Source: Undibacterium sp. (GTDB lineage: Bacteria; Pseudomonadota; Gammaproteobacteria; Burkholderiales; Burkholderiaceae_D). From it: a stretch of DNA of 6,647 bases. Positions 1-5,103 of this stretch are shown one piece after another. Numbering within the stretch: the first letter of the stretch is position 1; the number at the start of each line of letters is the position of its first letter. The notes under the pieces were generated by a model. That model had not been told where the DNA came from. It saw only the letters and a list, made by a program, of their open reading frames with translations, and ran no database searches. The stretch spans positions 1-6,647 of the forward strand of contig JAIELM010000047.1 of the NCBI GenBank assembly GCA_019752975.1, in the 5' to 3' direction. Position numbers and translations under genes: made by a program.

Positions 1-277
1 GAAATGCTAGCGCCACGCCAAATCGCAAACCCTGTCCCAACCATGGCCTATCATCGCAGCCACGCTCATAAATCCATACCGCACTAAAGGCGATAAACAC
101 GTGTGCGAGTAGCATCCAGTGAAAATAGTTTTGACTATCCGCTTCACTGCGCATAATGGTCGGAAGCGCCGCATAATCGGCATGGAGTAACAGGCCATGC
201 AGTACGAAGTCGGTTGCCATTGCTGCGACAAAAAAAGCTAATACGGAAAGAAGGAATTTCTTATTCATTGCACCCAT
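1..277 (-). CDS. Partial hypothetical membrane protein (N-terminal 92 residues)
   Basis: This open frame starts at ATG 277-275 and runs off the left edge with no stop, so only the first 92 residues are visible. A Shine-Dalgarno-like GAGG lies 5 nt before the ATG, which favours it over the in-frame ATG nine bases further on (start MNKKF). Two hydrophobic stretches are visible: about residues 8-31 (FLLSVLAFFVAAMATDFVLH and on) and about 51-70 (YFHWMLLAHVFIAFSAVWIY). A third appears to begin near residue 85. The segment between the first two is polar and would be a loop (LHADY...MRSEADSQ). The layout resembles a family of small uncharacterised proteobacterial inner-membrane proteins, with features such as a PWLGQG-type motif before the third segment, but I cannot name the family. 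Function is unknown. It is transcribed in the same direction as metF, about 160 bp downstream, so read-through is possible. Confidence 0.75.
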   Translation of the reverse strand, partial: MGAMNKKFLLSVLAFFVAAMATDFVLHGLLLHADYAALPTIMRSEADSQNYFHWMLLAHVFIAFSAVWIYERGCDDRPWLGQGLRFGVALAF

Positions 278-325
278 AATCACCTCACGAGATTGTTGAT
301 TTTAGAATTCACCCCTGATCATATT

Positions 326-339
326 TGACCAATGACCAA
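326..339. repeat. Tandem heptamer TGACCAA x2
   Basis: Two perfect adjacent copies of TGACCAA (326-332 and 333-339) lie in the gap between metF and the partial membrane-protein gene, about 50 bp upstream of that gene's start. A TAAAAT hexamer (minus strand, 299-304) that could serve as a -10 lies between the repeat and the gene. The repeat could be an operator half-site pair, but two 7-mers may also be chance. Confidence 0.25.
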
Positions 340-436
340 GGGCTAAAATAACAGAGAGGTAAATTTTATGCAATAATATTTGCACCTATCATTGAAATGA
401 GTCGGGTACGCGCAACGCCCTCTACATTCGCCGAAA

Positions 437-1264
437 TTACACCAAGCGTTTCCAAATTTCGGTCGTCGCCTGCGCTTGATTCAAACTATAAAAATGCAAA
501 CCGGGAGCACCGCCCGCCAACAAACGTTGGCACATGTGGGTGACCACATCTAAACCAAACGCTTTGATCGAGGCACTATCGTCGCCATAGCTGGCGAGCT
601 TAAGTCGTATCCAGCGCGGGATTTCTGCACCGCACATTTCCGAGAATCTTAACAATTGACTGCTATTCGTGATCGGCATAATTCCTGCCACGATGGGTAC
701 GGTGACGCCGGCTTTTTGCGCATTGTCAACGAACTGAAAGTAAGCGTCCGCATTGTAAAAATACTGGGTAATCGCGGCATCGGCACCGGCATTGATTTTA
801 CGCACAAAGTTTTTTAAGTCGTCTTGCGGTGATTTGGCTTGCGGATGCATTTCTGGATACGCGGCTACTTCAATATGAAATAAATCGCCAGTCTCAGCAC
901 GTATAAATTCAATTAGCTCATTAGCGTAACGAAACTCACCGCCCATACCGTAACCACTGGGTAAATCGCCACGCAAGGCCACTAGGCGGCGAATGCCATG
1001 GTCTTGATAGGTTTGCAGAATCTGCCGTATCGAGTCCTTAGTCCCACCGACACAAGAGAGATGCGGCGCCGCGCCAAAACCCTCTTTACGAATTTCGACC
1101 ACGGTATCCAAAGTGCCTTGCTGCGTAGTACCACCCGCACCAAAAGTGACAGAGAAATACTGGGGCTTGAGCTCGGCTAATTTTGCGCGTGTCACACGCA
1201 GTTTTTCTATTCCCTCCTGAGTTTTTGGAGGGAAAAATTCTATGCTGAAGTTATGAGGGTTCAT
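437..1264 (-). CDS. metF: 5,10-methylenetetrahydrofolate reductase MetF
   Basis: Cytosolic FAD enzyme that reduces 5,10-methylene-THF to 5-methyl-THF, the methyl donor for homocysteine remethylation to methionine. The 275-aa length fits the bacterial single-domain enzyme. Family landmarks are visible in order: FSIEFFPPKT at the N terminus with Glu9 (equivalent of E. coli Glu28), SVTFGAGG near 38-45, AAPHLSC near 65-71, ALRGDLP at 96-102 with Asp100 (equivalent of E. coli Asp120), AAYPE at 134-138, ITQYFY at 165-170 with the folate-contacting Gln167, GIMPI at 194-198, and HFYSLN at 257-262. The ATG overlaps the last 14 bp of the upstream holin-family gene in another frame, and only a weak GAGA-type ribosome site precedes it. 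Translational coupling is therefore likely. It is the last gene of the SAH-riboswitch-headed unit. No convincing intrinsic terminator follows. Confidence 0.97.
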   Translation of the reverse strand: MNPHNFSIEFFPPKTQEGIEKLRVTRAKLAELKPQYFSVTFGAGGTTQQGTLDTVVEIRKEGFGAAPHLSCVGGTKDSIRQILQTYQDHGIRRLVALRGDLPSGYGMGGEFRYANELIEFIRAETGDLFHIEVAAYPEMHPQAKSPQDDLKNFVRKINAGADAAITQYFYNADAYFQFVDNAQKAGVTVPIVAGIMPITNSSQLLRFSEMCGAEIPRWIRLKLASYGDDSASIKAFGLDVVTHMCQRLLAGGAPGLHFYSLNQAQATTEIWKRLV

Positions 1265-1604
1265 TTTGTCTCAATAATAAAGTAGACAGCGTCCAAGAAA
1301 TAATGCTGTACAAAATCGCACCAAACACCGCCGACCAAAATCCGGCAACATGAAAACCGTCAACCATATTGGCGACAAACCAAAACATCAATCCGTTGAT
1401 GACGAAGATAAACAGACCTAAGGAGAGTACGGTGGCAGGCAAAGTCAACAACAGTAATATCGGACGCAAAAAAGCATTCACAAAGCCGAGAACTACCGCA
1501 ACCAATAAGGCTGTGCCAAAACTGTCTATAGAAATCGAAGTAACAAGATAAGGCAACGCCAATAAGGCGATGGCGTTGATGATCCAAGTAGCGAGTAGGC
1601 GCAT
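1251..1604 (-). CDS. Phage holin family (YvlD-like) small inner-membrane protein
   Basis: A 117-aa, almost entirely hydrophobic protein with about four transmembrane segments: roughly residues 3-21, 30-48, 53-80 and 86-110. Short polar breaks separate them, and the C terminus is polar (RQNEPS). The pattern LGFVNAFLRPILLLLTLPATVLSLGLFIFVINGL matches the 'phage holin family protein' group (Pfam Phage_holin_4_2, related to B. subtilis YvlD) as I recall it. That name is historical: these chromosomal proteins are not shown to be holins and no lysin or phage gene is nearby. AGGA lies 8 nt before the ATG. The gene lies 233 bp after ahcY and overlaps metF by 14 bp, an order common in Burkholderiales. 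Its role in the methyl-cycle operon is unknown. Confidence 0.88.
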   Translation of the reverse strand: MRLLATWIINAIALLALPYLVTSISIDSFGTALLVAVVLGFVNAFLRPILLLLTLPATVLSLGLFIFVINGLMFWFVANMVDGFHVAGFWSAVFGAILYSIISWTLSTLLLRQNEPS

Positions 1605-1672
1605 TTTGTATATCCTGTCTATTCAAATGTTGGCGTGCTTAGAATTGTGCTCTTGTTCCGAATGGGCGAAGT

Positions 1673-1705
1673 CCATCCCCCACAAAATAAGGGGATAGGC
1701 TTTTT
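1673..1705 (+). terminator. Hairpin with T-run, oriented to stop plus-strand transcripts
   Basis: ATCCCC (1675-1680) pairs with GGGGAT (1691-1696) around a 10-nt A/T-rich loop. On the plus strand a TTTTT run (1701-1705) follows within a few bases, as in an intrinsic terminator. No plus-strand gene lies upstream, so it would only stop antisense transcription heading toward the 3' end of ahcY. In minus-strand RNA the stem gains a U-G and a C-G pair but has no U-tract after it. There it could act as an mRNA-stability or processing element in the ahcY-holin gap. Confidence 0.3.
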
Positions 1706-1729
1706 CATGCTTCATCTCGTCACCAACAA

Positions 1730-1748
1730 AGCAGACACCATGCCTGCT
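1730..1748 (-). terminator. Weak hairpin in the ahcY-holin intergenic gap
   Basis: In minus-strand RNA, AGCAGGCA pairs with TGTCTGCT (8 bp including one G-U) around a 3-nt loop, followed by TTGTT. This is a compact stem with a poor U-tract. It may cause partial termination after ahcY, lowering expression of the holin-family gene and metF relative to ahcY. Strength is uncertain. Confidence 0.3.
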
Positions 1749-1810
1749 CATTGGATTTAATTAAAAAATACCCATATATTGAAGGAAAAAATGGCAAACC
1801 GAACCAAATA

Positions 1811-1834
1811 AATTCCTAGCTTCTATAAGGAATT
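1811..1834 (-). other. Inverted repeat directly after ahcY stop
   Basis: A perfect 7-bp inverted repeat AATTCCT/AGGAATT with a 10-nt spacer begins 3 bp after the ahcY stop codon. In RNA the stem is AU-rich and is followed by UAUUUGG, too weak for a confident intrinsic terminator. It could mark an mRNA 3' end or a processing site. Confidence 0.25.
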
Positions 1835-1837
1835 CAA

Positions 1838-3259
1838 TTAATAACGATAGTGCTCAGGCTTATACGGTCCTTCTTTTTTCACACCGATATAGTTCGCTTG
1901 TTCATCCGTCAAAACGCTTAATTGTGCATTGAGTTTTTTCAGTTGTAGACGGGCGACTTTTTCGTCCAAATGTTTGGGCAAAGTGTACACGCCAACGGGA
2001 TATTTATCGCTGTTACAAAACAGTTCGATTTGGGCTATCGTTTGATTGGCGAACGACGAACTCATCACATACGATGGATGCCCTGTGCCGCAACCAAGAT
2101 TGACCAAGCGACCTTCGGCTAGCAAAATGATGCGTTTTCCACTTGGGAAAATAACGTGATCGACCTGCGGTTTAATATTATCCCAGGTGTATTGCTTCAA
2201 GGCCGCGACGTCGATTTCATTGTCGAAGTGACCGATGTTGCAAACAATAGCTTGGTCCTTCATCTTGAGCATGTGTGCATGGCTAATGACGTGGTAGTTA
2301 CCGGTCGTGGTGACAAAAATATCGCCGTGTTCGCAGGCATAATCCATCGTCACTACGCGATAGCCTTCCATCGCCGCTTGCAGAGCGCAGATCGGGTCAA
2401 TTTCAGTCACCCAAACCTGTGCCGACAAGGCGCGCATGGCTTGAGCTGAGCCTTTGCCTACATCACCATAACCAGCGATAACAGCCACTTTACCAGCAAT
2501 CATGACGTCAGTTGCGCGCTTGATGCCATCGACTAGGGACTCACGGCAACCGTATAAATTGTCGAACTTGGATTTAGTGACGGAATCATTGACGTTAATG
2601 GCCGGGAAGGCGAGTTTGCCTTCTTTATGCATTTGGTATAAACGGTGCACGCCTGTTGTCGTTTCTTCGGTCACGCCTTTGATCGCTGCTAGACGCTTAG
2701 AGTACCAAGTTGCGTCGATTTCTAAGTGTTTTTTGATCGCATTGAAGAGGCAAGTCTCTTCTTCTGAGCCGGGATTATTCAGAACCGAGCGGTCAGTTTC
2801 TGCACGGGTACCTAGATGTAAAAGCAGGGTCGCATCACCGCCATCATCTAGAATCATATTGGAATAAATTTCACCGCTCTCATCACCGCGCCACTCAAAA
2901 ATCTTATGCGTGAATTCCCAGTATTCATCTAAATTTTCACCCTTGAAAGCGAACACTGGCGTGCCGCCCGCAGCGATCGCAGCAGCAGCATGGTCTTGTG
3001 TGGAGTAGATATTGCATGACGCCCAACGCACTTGTGCGCCCAATGCGTTTAGAGTTTCGATCAAGACGGCGGTCTGGATGGTCATGTGCAGAGAGCCGGT
3101 GATGCGTGCGCCTTTGAGTGGTTGACGGGCAGCGAATTCTTCGCGAATCGCCATTAGGCCGGGCATTTCAGTTTCGGCAATTTGGATTTCTTTACGCCCC
3201 CAGTCGGCTAAGCTGAGGTCAGCAACGTGAAAATCTAAAGTGGAAGTAGTTGATGTCAT
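1838..3259 (-). CDS. ahcY: Adenosylhomocysteinase (S-adenosyl-L-homocysteine hydrolase)
   Basis: Cytosolic NAD-dependent tetrameric enzyme that reversibly hydrolyses S-adenosylhomocysteine to homocysteine and adenosine, removing the product inhibitor of methyltransferases. The 473-aa protein carries the expected residues: TGSLHMT near 54-60, NMILDDGGD with the catalytic Asp near 139, Glu199 in [21 protein letters not shown] with Lys229, Asp233 and Asn234, Cys238, the NAD-binding Rossmann loop GYGDVGKG at 263-270, and the C-terminal KPEHYRY with Lys467 and Tyr471, which in known structures reach the neighbouring subunit's cofactor. It is about 40 residues longer than the human enzyme (432 aa), mainly through an extra segment near 150-195 typical of many bacterial AhcYs. 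Nothing essential is missing. The ATG at 3259 is the first usable in-frame start near the ribosome site. That site, AAAGGAGG, is unusually distant (19 nt) and separated by a small hairpin. Transcription should start near 3397 and pass through an SAH riboswitch. Confidence 0.98.
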   Translation of the reverse strand: MTSTTSTLDFHVADLSLADWGRKEIQIAETEMPGLMAIREEFAARQPLKGARITGSLHMTIQTAVLIETLNALGAQVRWASCNIYSTQDHAAAAIAAGGTPVFAFKGENLDEYWEFTHKIFEWRGDESGEIYSNMILDDGGDATLLLHLGTRAETDRSVLNNPGSEEETCLFNAIKKHLEIDATWYSKRLAAIKGVTEETTTGVHRLYQMHKEGKLAFPAINVNDSVTKSKFDNLYGCRESLVDGIKRATDVMIAGKVAVIAGYGDVGKGSAQAMRALSAQVWVTEIDPICALQAAMEGYRVVTMDYACEHGDIFVTTTGNYHVISHAHMLKMKDQAIVCNIGHFDNEIDVAALKQYTWDNIKPQVDHVIFPSGKRIILLAEGRLVNLGCGTGHPSYVMSSSFANQTIAQIELFCNSDKYPVGVYTLPKHLDEKVARLQLKKLNAQLSVLTDEQANYIGVKKEGPYKPEHYRY

Positions 3260-3308
3260 GGTGGTGGCGTTCTCACGCCCTCCTTTCGATTGAAAAAAGA
3301 TACGTGAG
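3260..3308 (-). promoter_or_regulatory. ahcY expression platform: SD, GNRA hairpin and alternative pairing
   Basis: In the transcript, AAAGGAGG (3286-3279) is a strong Shine-Dalgarno, but 19 nt separate it from the AUG. The gap contains GGCGTGAGAACGCC (3279-3266), a 5-bp stem closed by a GAGA (GNRA) tetraloop. Folding its inner GCGU/ACGC part leaves about 7 nt of effective spacing. CUCACG (3308-3303), the distal part of the riboswitch P4 3' strand, is perfectly complementary to CGUGAG (3277-3272) next to the SD. In that alternative helix the UCUUU tract downstream of CUCACG can also pair with the purine-rich SD. The two folds exclude each other. Inference: without SAH the SD is masked, and SAH-stabilised P4 frees it, giving an ON switch at translation. 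Confidence 0.6.
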
Positions 3309-3398
3309 CGCAGTTACTGTGAGTGCCTTTTCATGCTCACTCGTCCTTCCAAGCCTGGCAAAGAATAATGAAACTCTGTCGCAGCGCTCCTTGGAGAG
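3303..3398 (-). ncRNA. SAH (S-adenosylhomocysteine) riboswitch aptamer
   Basis: The ahcY leader matches the SAH riboswitch consensus known from proteobacterial ahcY leaders. The conserved strand CCAAGGAGCGCTGCGACAG is followed by GCCAGGCTTGG and ends in GCGCTCAC. Pairings visible in the minus-strand RNA are: P1 UCCAAG (3395-3390) with CUUGGA (3353-3348); P2 CAGAG (3378-3374) with CUUUG (3363-3359); P4 GAGCGC (3389-3384) with GCGCUC (3311-3306); and an optional hairpin GUGAG (3340-3336) with CUCAC (3323-3319). The class binds SAH and raises expression of SAH-recycling genes. It starts within a base or two of the predicted transcription start and lies directly before ahcY, with the holin-family gene and metF possibly under the same control. 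Exact aptamer boundaries are approximate. Confidence 0.93.
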
Positions 3399-3403
3399 CA
3401 GGC

Positions 3404-3432
3404 AGTATAACGCAAAACTCAAAGCCCATCAA
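3404..3432 (-). promoter_or_regulatory. Sigma-70-type promoter of the ahcY unit
   Basis: On the minus strand TTGATG (3432-3427) and TATACT (3409-3404) are separated by exactly 17 bp, a strong housekeeping-type promoter by sequence. The predicted transcription start is about 3396-3398, which puts the riboswitch P1 strand at the very 5' end of the RNA. The -35 element lies inside the final codons of apt (Phe-Asp-Gly) and the -10 just after its stop codon, so ahcY has its own promoter despite lying only 159 bp after apt. Confidence 0.75.
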
Positions 3433-3973
3433 ATTGACAAACTTTAAAGACAGGCAGGCCACTAGCCTCGACCAATTTTGATCCTCCCAGCTCGGGCAGA
3501 TCGACAATTACCGCACCTTCCACTACGACCGCACCGAGTCGCTCCAATAATTTTTTTCCCGCCATCATGGTACCGCCAGTAGCGATCAGATCATCGATCA
3601 AGACCACTCTATCGCCTTGTTTGCAGGCGTCAGTATGCAATTCCATGGTGGCGCTGCCGTATTCGAGTTCGTATTGCTCCTCCACCGTTGCGAAGGGCAG
3701 TTTGCCTTTTTTACGGATAGGGACGAAGCCGAGATTGAGCTCATAAGCGAGCACCGAACCCAAGATAAATCCGCGCGCATCCAATCCAGCGATGAGGTCG
3801 ATTTTACACCCCATATAACGGTACACGAATAGGTCAATTAGCACTCTAAAAGCTTTGGGATTTTGCAGTAACGGTGTAATGTCACGAAACTGGATACCCG
3901 CATGTGGCCAATCTGGCACGGTGCGAATGTTAGCCTTGATGTATTCGTTGACGTCGGATAAGCGCTTAGACAT
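3419..3973 (-). CDS. apt: Adenine phosphoribosyltransferase
   Basis: Cytosolic purine-salvage enzyme: adenine + PRPP gives AMP + pyrophosphate. The start at 3973 ([20 protein letters not shown]) gives 184 aa, the usual family size, and has AAGGA 5 nt upstream. A longer in-frame reading to 4066 adds 31 residues read from the palindromic repeat and is rejected. Landmarks: [17 protein letters not shown] at 20-36, [10 protein letters not shown] at 63-72, RKKGKLP at 87-93, [10 protein letters not shown] at 104-113, and the PRPP-binding loop [13 protein letters not shown] at 123-135. It shares orientation with ahcY downstream. Adenine salvage is only loosely tied to SAH recycling, because AhcY yields adenosine rather than adenine. 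The gene's own promoter is not obvious, because the repeat element ends 19 bp before the start codon. Confidence 0.97.
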   Translation of the reverse strand: MSKRLSDVNEYIKANIRTVPDWPHAGIQFRDITPLLQNPKAFRVLIDLFVYRYMGCKIDLIAGLDARGFILGSVLAYELNLGFVPIRKKGKLPFATVEEQYELEYGSATMELHTDACKQGDRVVLIDDLIATGGTMMAGKKLLERLGAVVVEGAVIVDLPELGGSKLVEASGLPVFKVCQFDGL

Positions 3974-3992
3974 ATTGTTCCTTGTTATTGTA

Positions 3993-4091
3993 GACTTACG
4001 CAAAATTGCGCTGGCTAGACGCGGAGCCGCAGACAGTACTTTAGTACGACAAGGCGAACGCAACAACGCCAGCGTCTGTTTTGCGTAAGTC
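3993..4091. mobile_element. 99-bp palindromic MITE-like element, Correia-like core
   Basis: Perfect 13-bp terminal inverted repeats, GACTTACGCAAAA (3993-4005) and TTTTGCGTAAGTC (4079-4091), bound a near-palindrome. A second nested inverted repeat, CGCTGGC (4009-4015) with GCCAGCG (4068-4074), continues the stem, and GTACTTTAGTAC (4036-4047) sits at the centre. There is no coding capacity. The core, read on the minus strand as CGCCTTGTCGTAC...AGTACTGTCTGCGGC, is close to what I recall of the neisserial Correia repeat, although the termini differ. No target duplication is visible. It lies between the MBL gene and apt, 19 bp before the apt start. Single-copy evidence only: that it is a dispersed repeat is inference from its structure. 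Confidence 0.7.
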
Positions 4092-4115
4092 CCACTTTAC
4101 TTTCACTACTGTAGC

Positions 4116-4141
4116 GATGAGTCTAGCGAGCTTAGCTCATC
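4116..4141. other. Imperfect hairpin downstream of the MBL gene
   Basis: GATGAG-T-CTA (4116-4125) pairs with TAG-CTCATC (4133-4141) as a 9-bp stem with one bulged base and a 7-nt loop. It lies about 45 bp after the MBL-hydrolase stop. In the gene's direction no U-tract follows, so it is a poor intrinsic terminator. On the plus strand AATTTT follows, again weak. It may be an mRNA 3'-end stabiliser. Confidence 0.3.
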
Positions 4142-4184
4142 AATTTTGACTCTTGTCATGCTTGAATCCCGCCGCCCGATATCA

Positions 4185-4991
4185 TTAGCTGTCCTGCATT
4201 TTTAAGAATCGCTCAAATGATAAGTTCACCGCATTTTTGGCATCGCCAATAATATTTCGCTGGTGAGTAAATCCAAACACATCATCAAATGGATATTTTT
4301 CTAGTAGTGCTTGCATGCGCAGAATGTCGCTACGTTTCATCGGAATATAATTAGGATAGCTGTACATGAATGTGGCATGCCGCCTATCCATGACCACCTG
4401 TATCGCATCGCCAGGAAACAAGGCCCCACCAGGACGCGGCCCATCTCGCCAGTGGAGTGCGGTACTGCCGGGGAAGTGTCCACCGCAACGCAATAGTGTA
4501 ACGCGGTCGGAGAGCGCGTATTCATCACCAGACCAAAACTGTATTTGCTTCGCTGAACGAGGCACCCATTGCTTATCAGCTTGATGTAATAAAATTGGAA
4601 CGCCGCCTAAGGCATCGCTCCATTCCACCATAGCACTATAAAAATGGGGATGAGAGATGATGATTTTATCGACACCACCAAGCGCTTTTAATGCCTGTAG
4701 TGCTTGATCGTTCACTAAACTGACACATTCCCACAAAATATTACCGGCATCGGTCGGTAAGAACATCGCACGTTGATTGATAGCAAAATCCGGTGTCAGC
4801 GCGATAGAAAGTACTCCCGCATCATCTTCTAAGCGCAATTGATACTGACTAGCCAACTTTGAATGTGTGGTCCACGTTTGCCCCTGCCAACCCACATATT
4901 GCCGTTCATCCTCGCAAATAGGGCAACTCGATGGAGCTGATTCGTGTAATTCAAATTGTGTGCCACAAGTTGCACAGATGGGAAAAGACAT
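4185..4991 (-). CDS. MBL-fold metallo-hydrolase with N-terminal zinc ribbon
   Basis: Predicted cytosolic hydrolase of the metallo-beta-lactamase fold, substrate unknown. The start at 4991 (MSFPICATCG, 268 aa) is preferred over an upstream in-frame ATG at 5039 because GGAG lies 8 nt before it and it begins right at the zinc ribbon. Domains: a ribbon with Cys6, Cys9, Cys23 and Cys26 (CATC...CPIC), then the MBL fold. The usual HxHxDH motif appears as SHPHFYSAMVEW (His114, His116; the Asp-His part is absent). Later metal-ligand candidates are His172 in GGHFPGST, Asp195 in FPGDAIQV and His243 in GFTHQRN. DRRHATFMYSYPNYIP at 202-217 is a characteristic stretch of this subfamily as I recall it. There is no signal peptide. 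It is transcribed divergently from a MocR-type regulator across a short gap, which suggests that regulator controls it. Confidence 0.88.
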   Translation of the reverse strand: MSFPICATCGTQFELHESAPSSCPICEDERQYVGWQGQTWTTHSKLASQYQLRLEDDAGVLSIALTPDFAINQRAMFLPTDAGNILWECVSLVNDQALQALKALGGVDKIIISHPHFYSAMVEWSDALGGVPILLHQADKQWVPRSAKQIQFWSGDEYALSDRVTLLRCGGHFPGSTALHWRDGPRPGGALFPGDAIQVVMDRRHATFMYSYPNYIPMKRSDILRMQALLEKYPFDDVFGFTHQRNIIGDAKNAVNLSFERFLKMQDS

Positions 4992-5015
4992 GGCAGAAAC
5001 TCCTATAAAAATCGC

Positions 5016-5044
5016 TTGCATGAGCCTGCATTTTGTCATCTAAT
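5016..5044 (+). promoter_or_regulatory. Candidate promoter of the MocR-type regulator
   Basis: TTGCAT (5016-5021) and TCTAAT (5039-5044) are separated by 17 bp, with a predicted start near 5051 and a leader of about 29 nt before the AAGGAA ribosome site. The -10 lacks the highly conserved second-position A and the -35 matches only in TTG, so this is a weak promoter call. Confidence 0.3.
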
Positions 5045-5094
5045 GTGGTCTAATAAAAGAGCCACTTTAAGGAAATTTAATCAAACCACTTTTT
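5045..5094. promoter_or_regulatory. Repeated CCACTTT / GTGG motifs, possible MocR operator
   Basis: CCACTTT occurs twice as a direct repeat (5062-5068 and 5086-5092, 24 bp apart). A GTGG core in inverted orientation lies near 5045-5049. MocR/PdxR regulators are known to bind direct repeats, often with an additional inverted copy, in divergent intergenic regions next to their own gene. The second CCACTTT falls within the presumed first codons if translation starts at 5080. This is pattern-based inference only. Confidence 0.3.
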
Positions 5095-5103
5095 GATCTG
5101 AAT

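Noticed and set aside
7..231. Closed 74-codon minus-strand frame in the first 231 bases
   Set aside because: It lies in another frame inside the membrane-protein gene and has Cys/His/Arg-rich shadow composition. The frame starting at 277 has a ribosome site and clear transmembrane segments.
405..422. GGGCGTT...TACCC hairpin after metF as terminator
   Set aside because: Only about three solid GC pairs and no T-run in the gene's direction.
1251..1604. Prophage lysis module suggested by the holin name
   Set aside because: There is no endolysin, spanin or other phage gene nearby. The family is widespread on chromosomes and the neighbours are housekeeping genes.
2156..2867. Plus-strand open frames opposite ahcY
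   Set aside because: They are antisense shadows of a strongly conserved gene, without ribosome sites or recognisable motifs.
3987..3992. TACAAT as a -10 box for apt
   Set aside because: Transcription would begin inside the Shine-Dalgarno, and there is no -35 at the right distance.
3974..4066. 31-residue N-terminal extension of apt
   Set aside because: It is read from the palindromic repeat and looks unlike any apt N terminus. The internal ATG at 3973 has a good ribosome site and gives the standard 184-aa protein.
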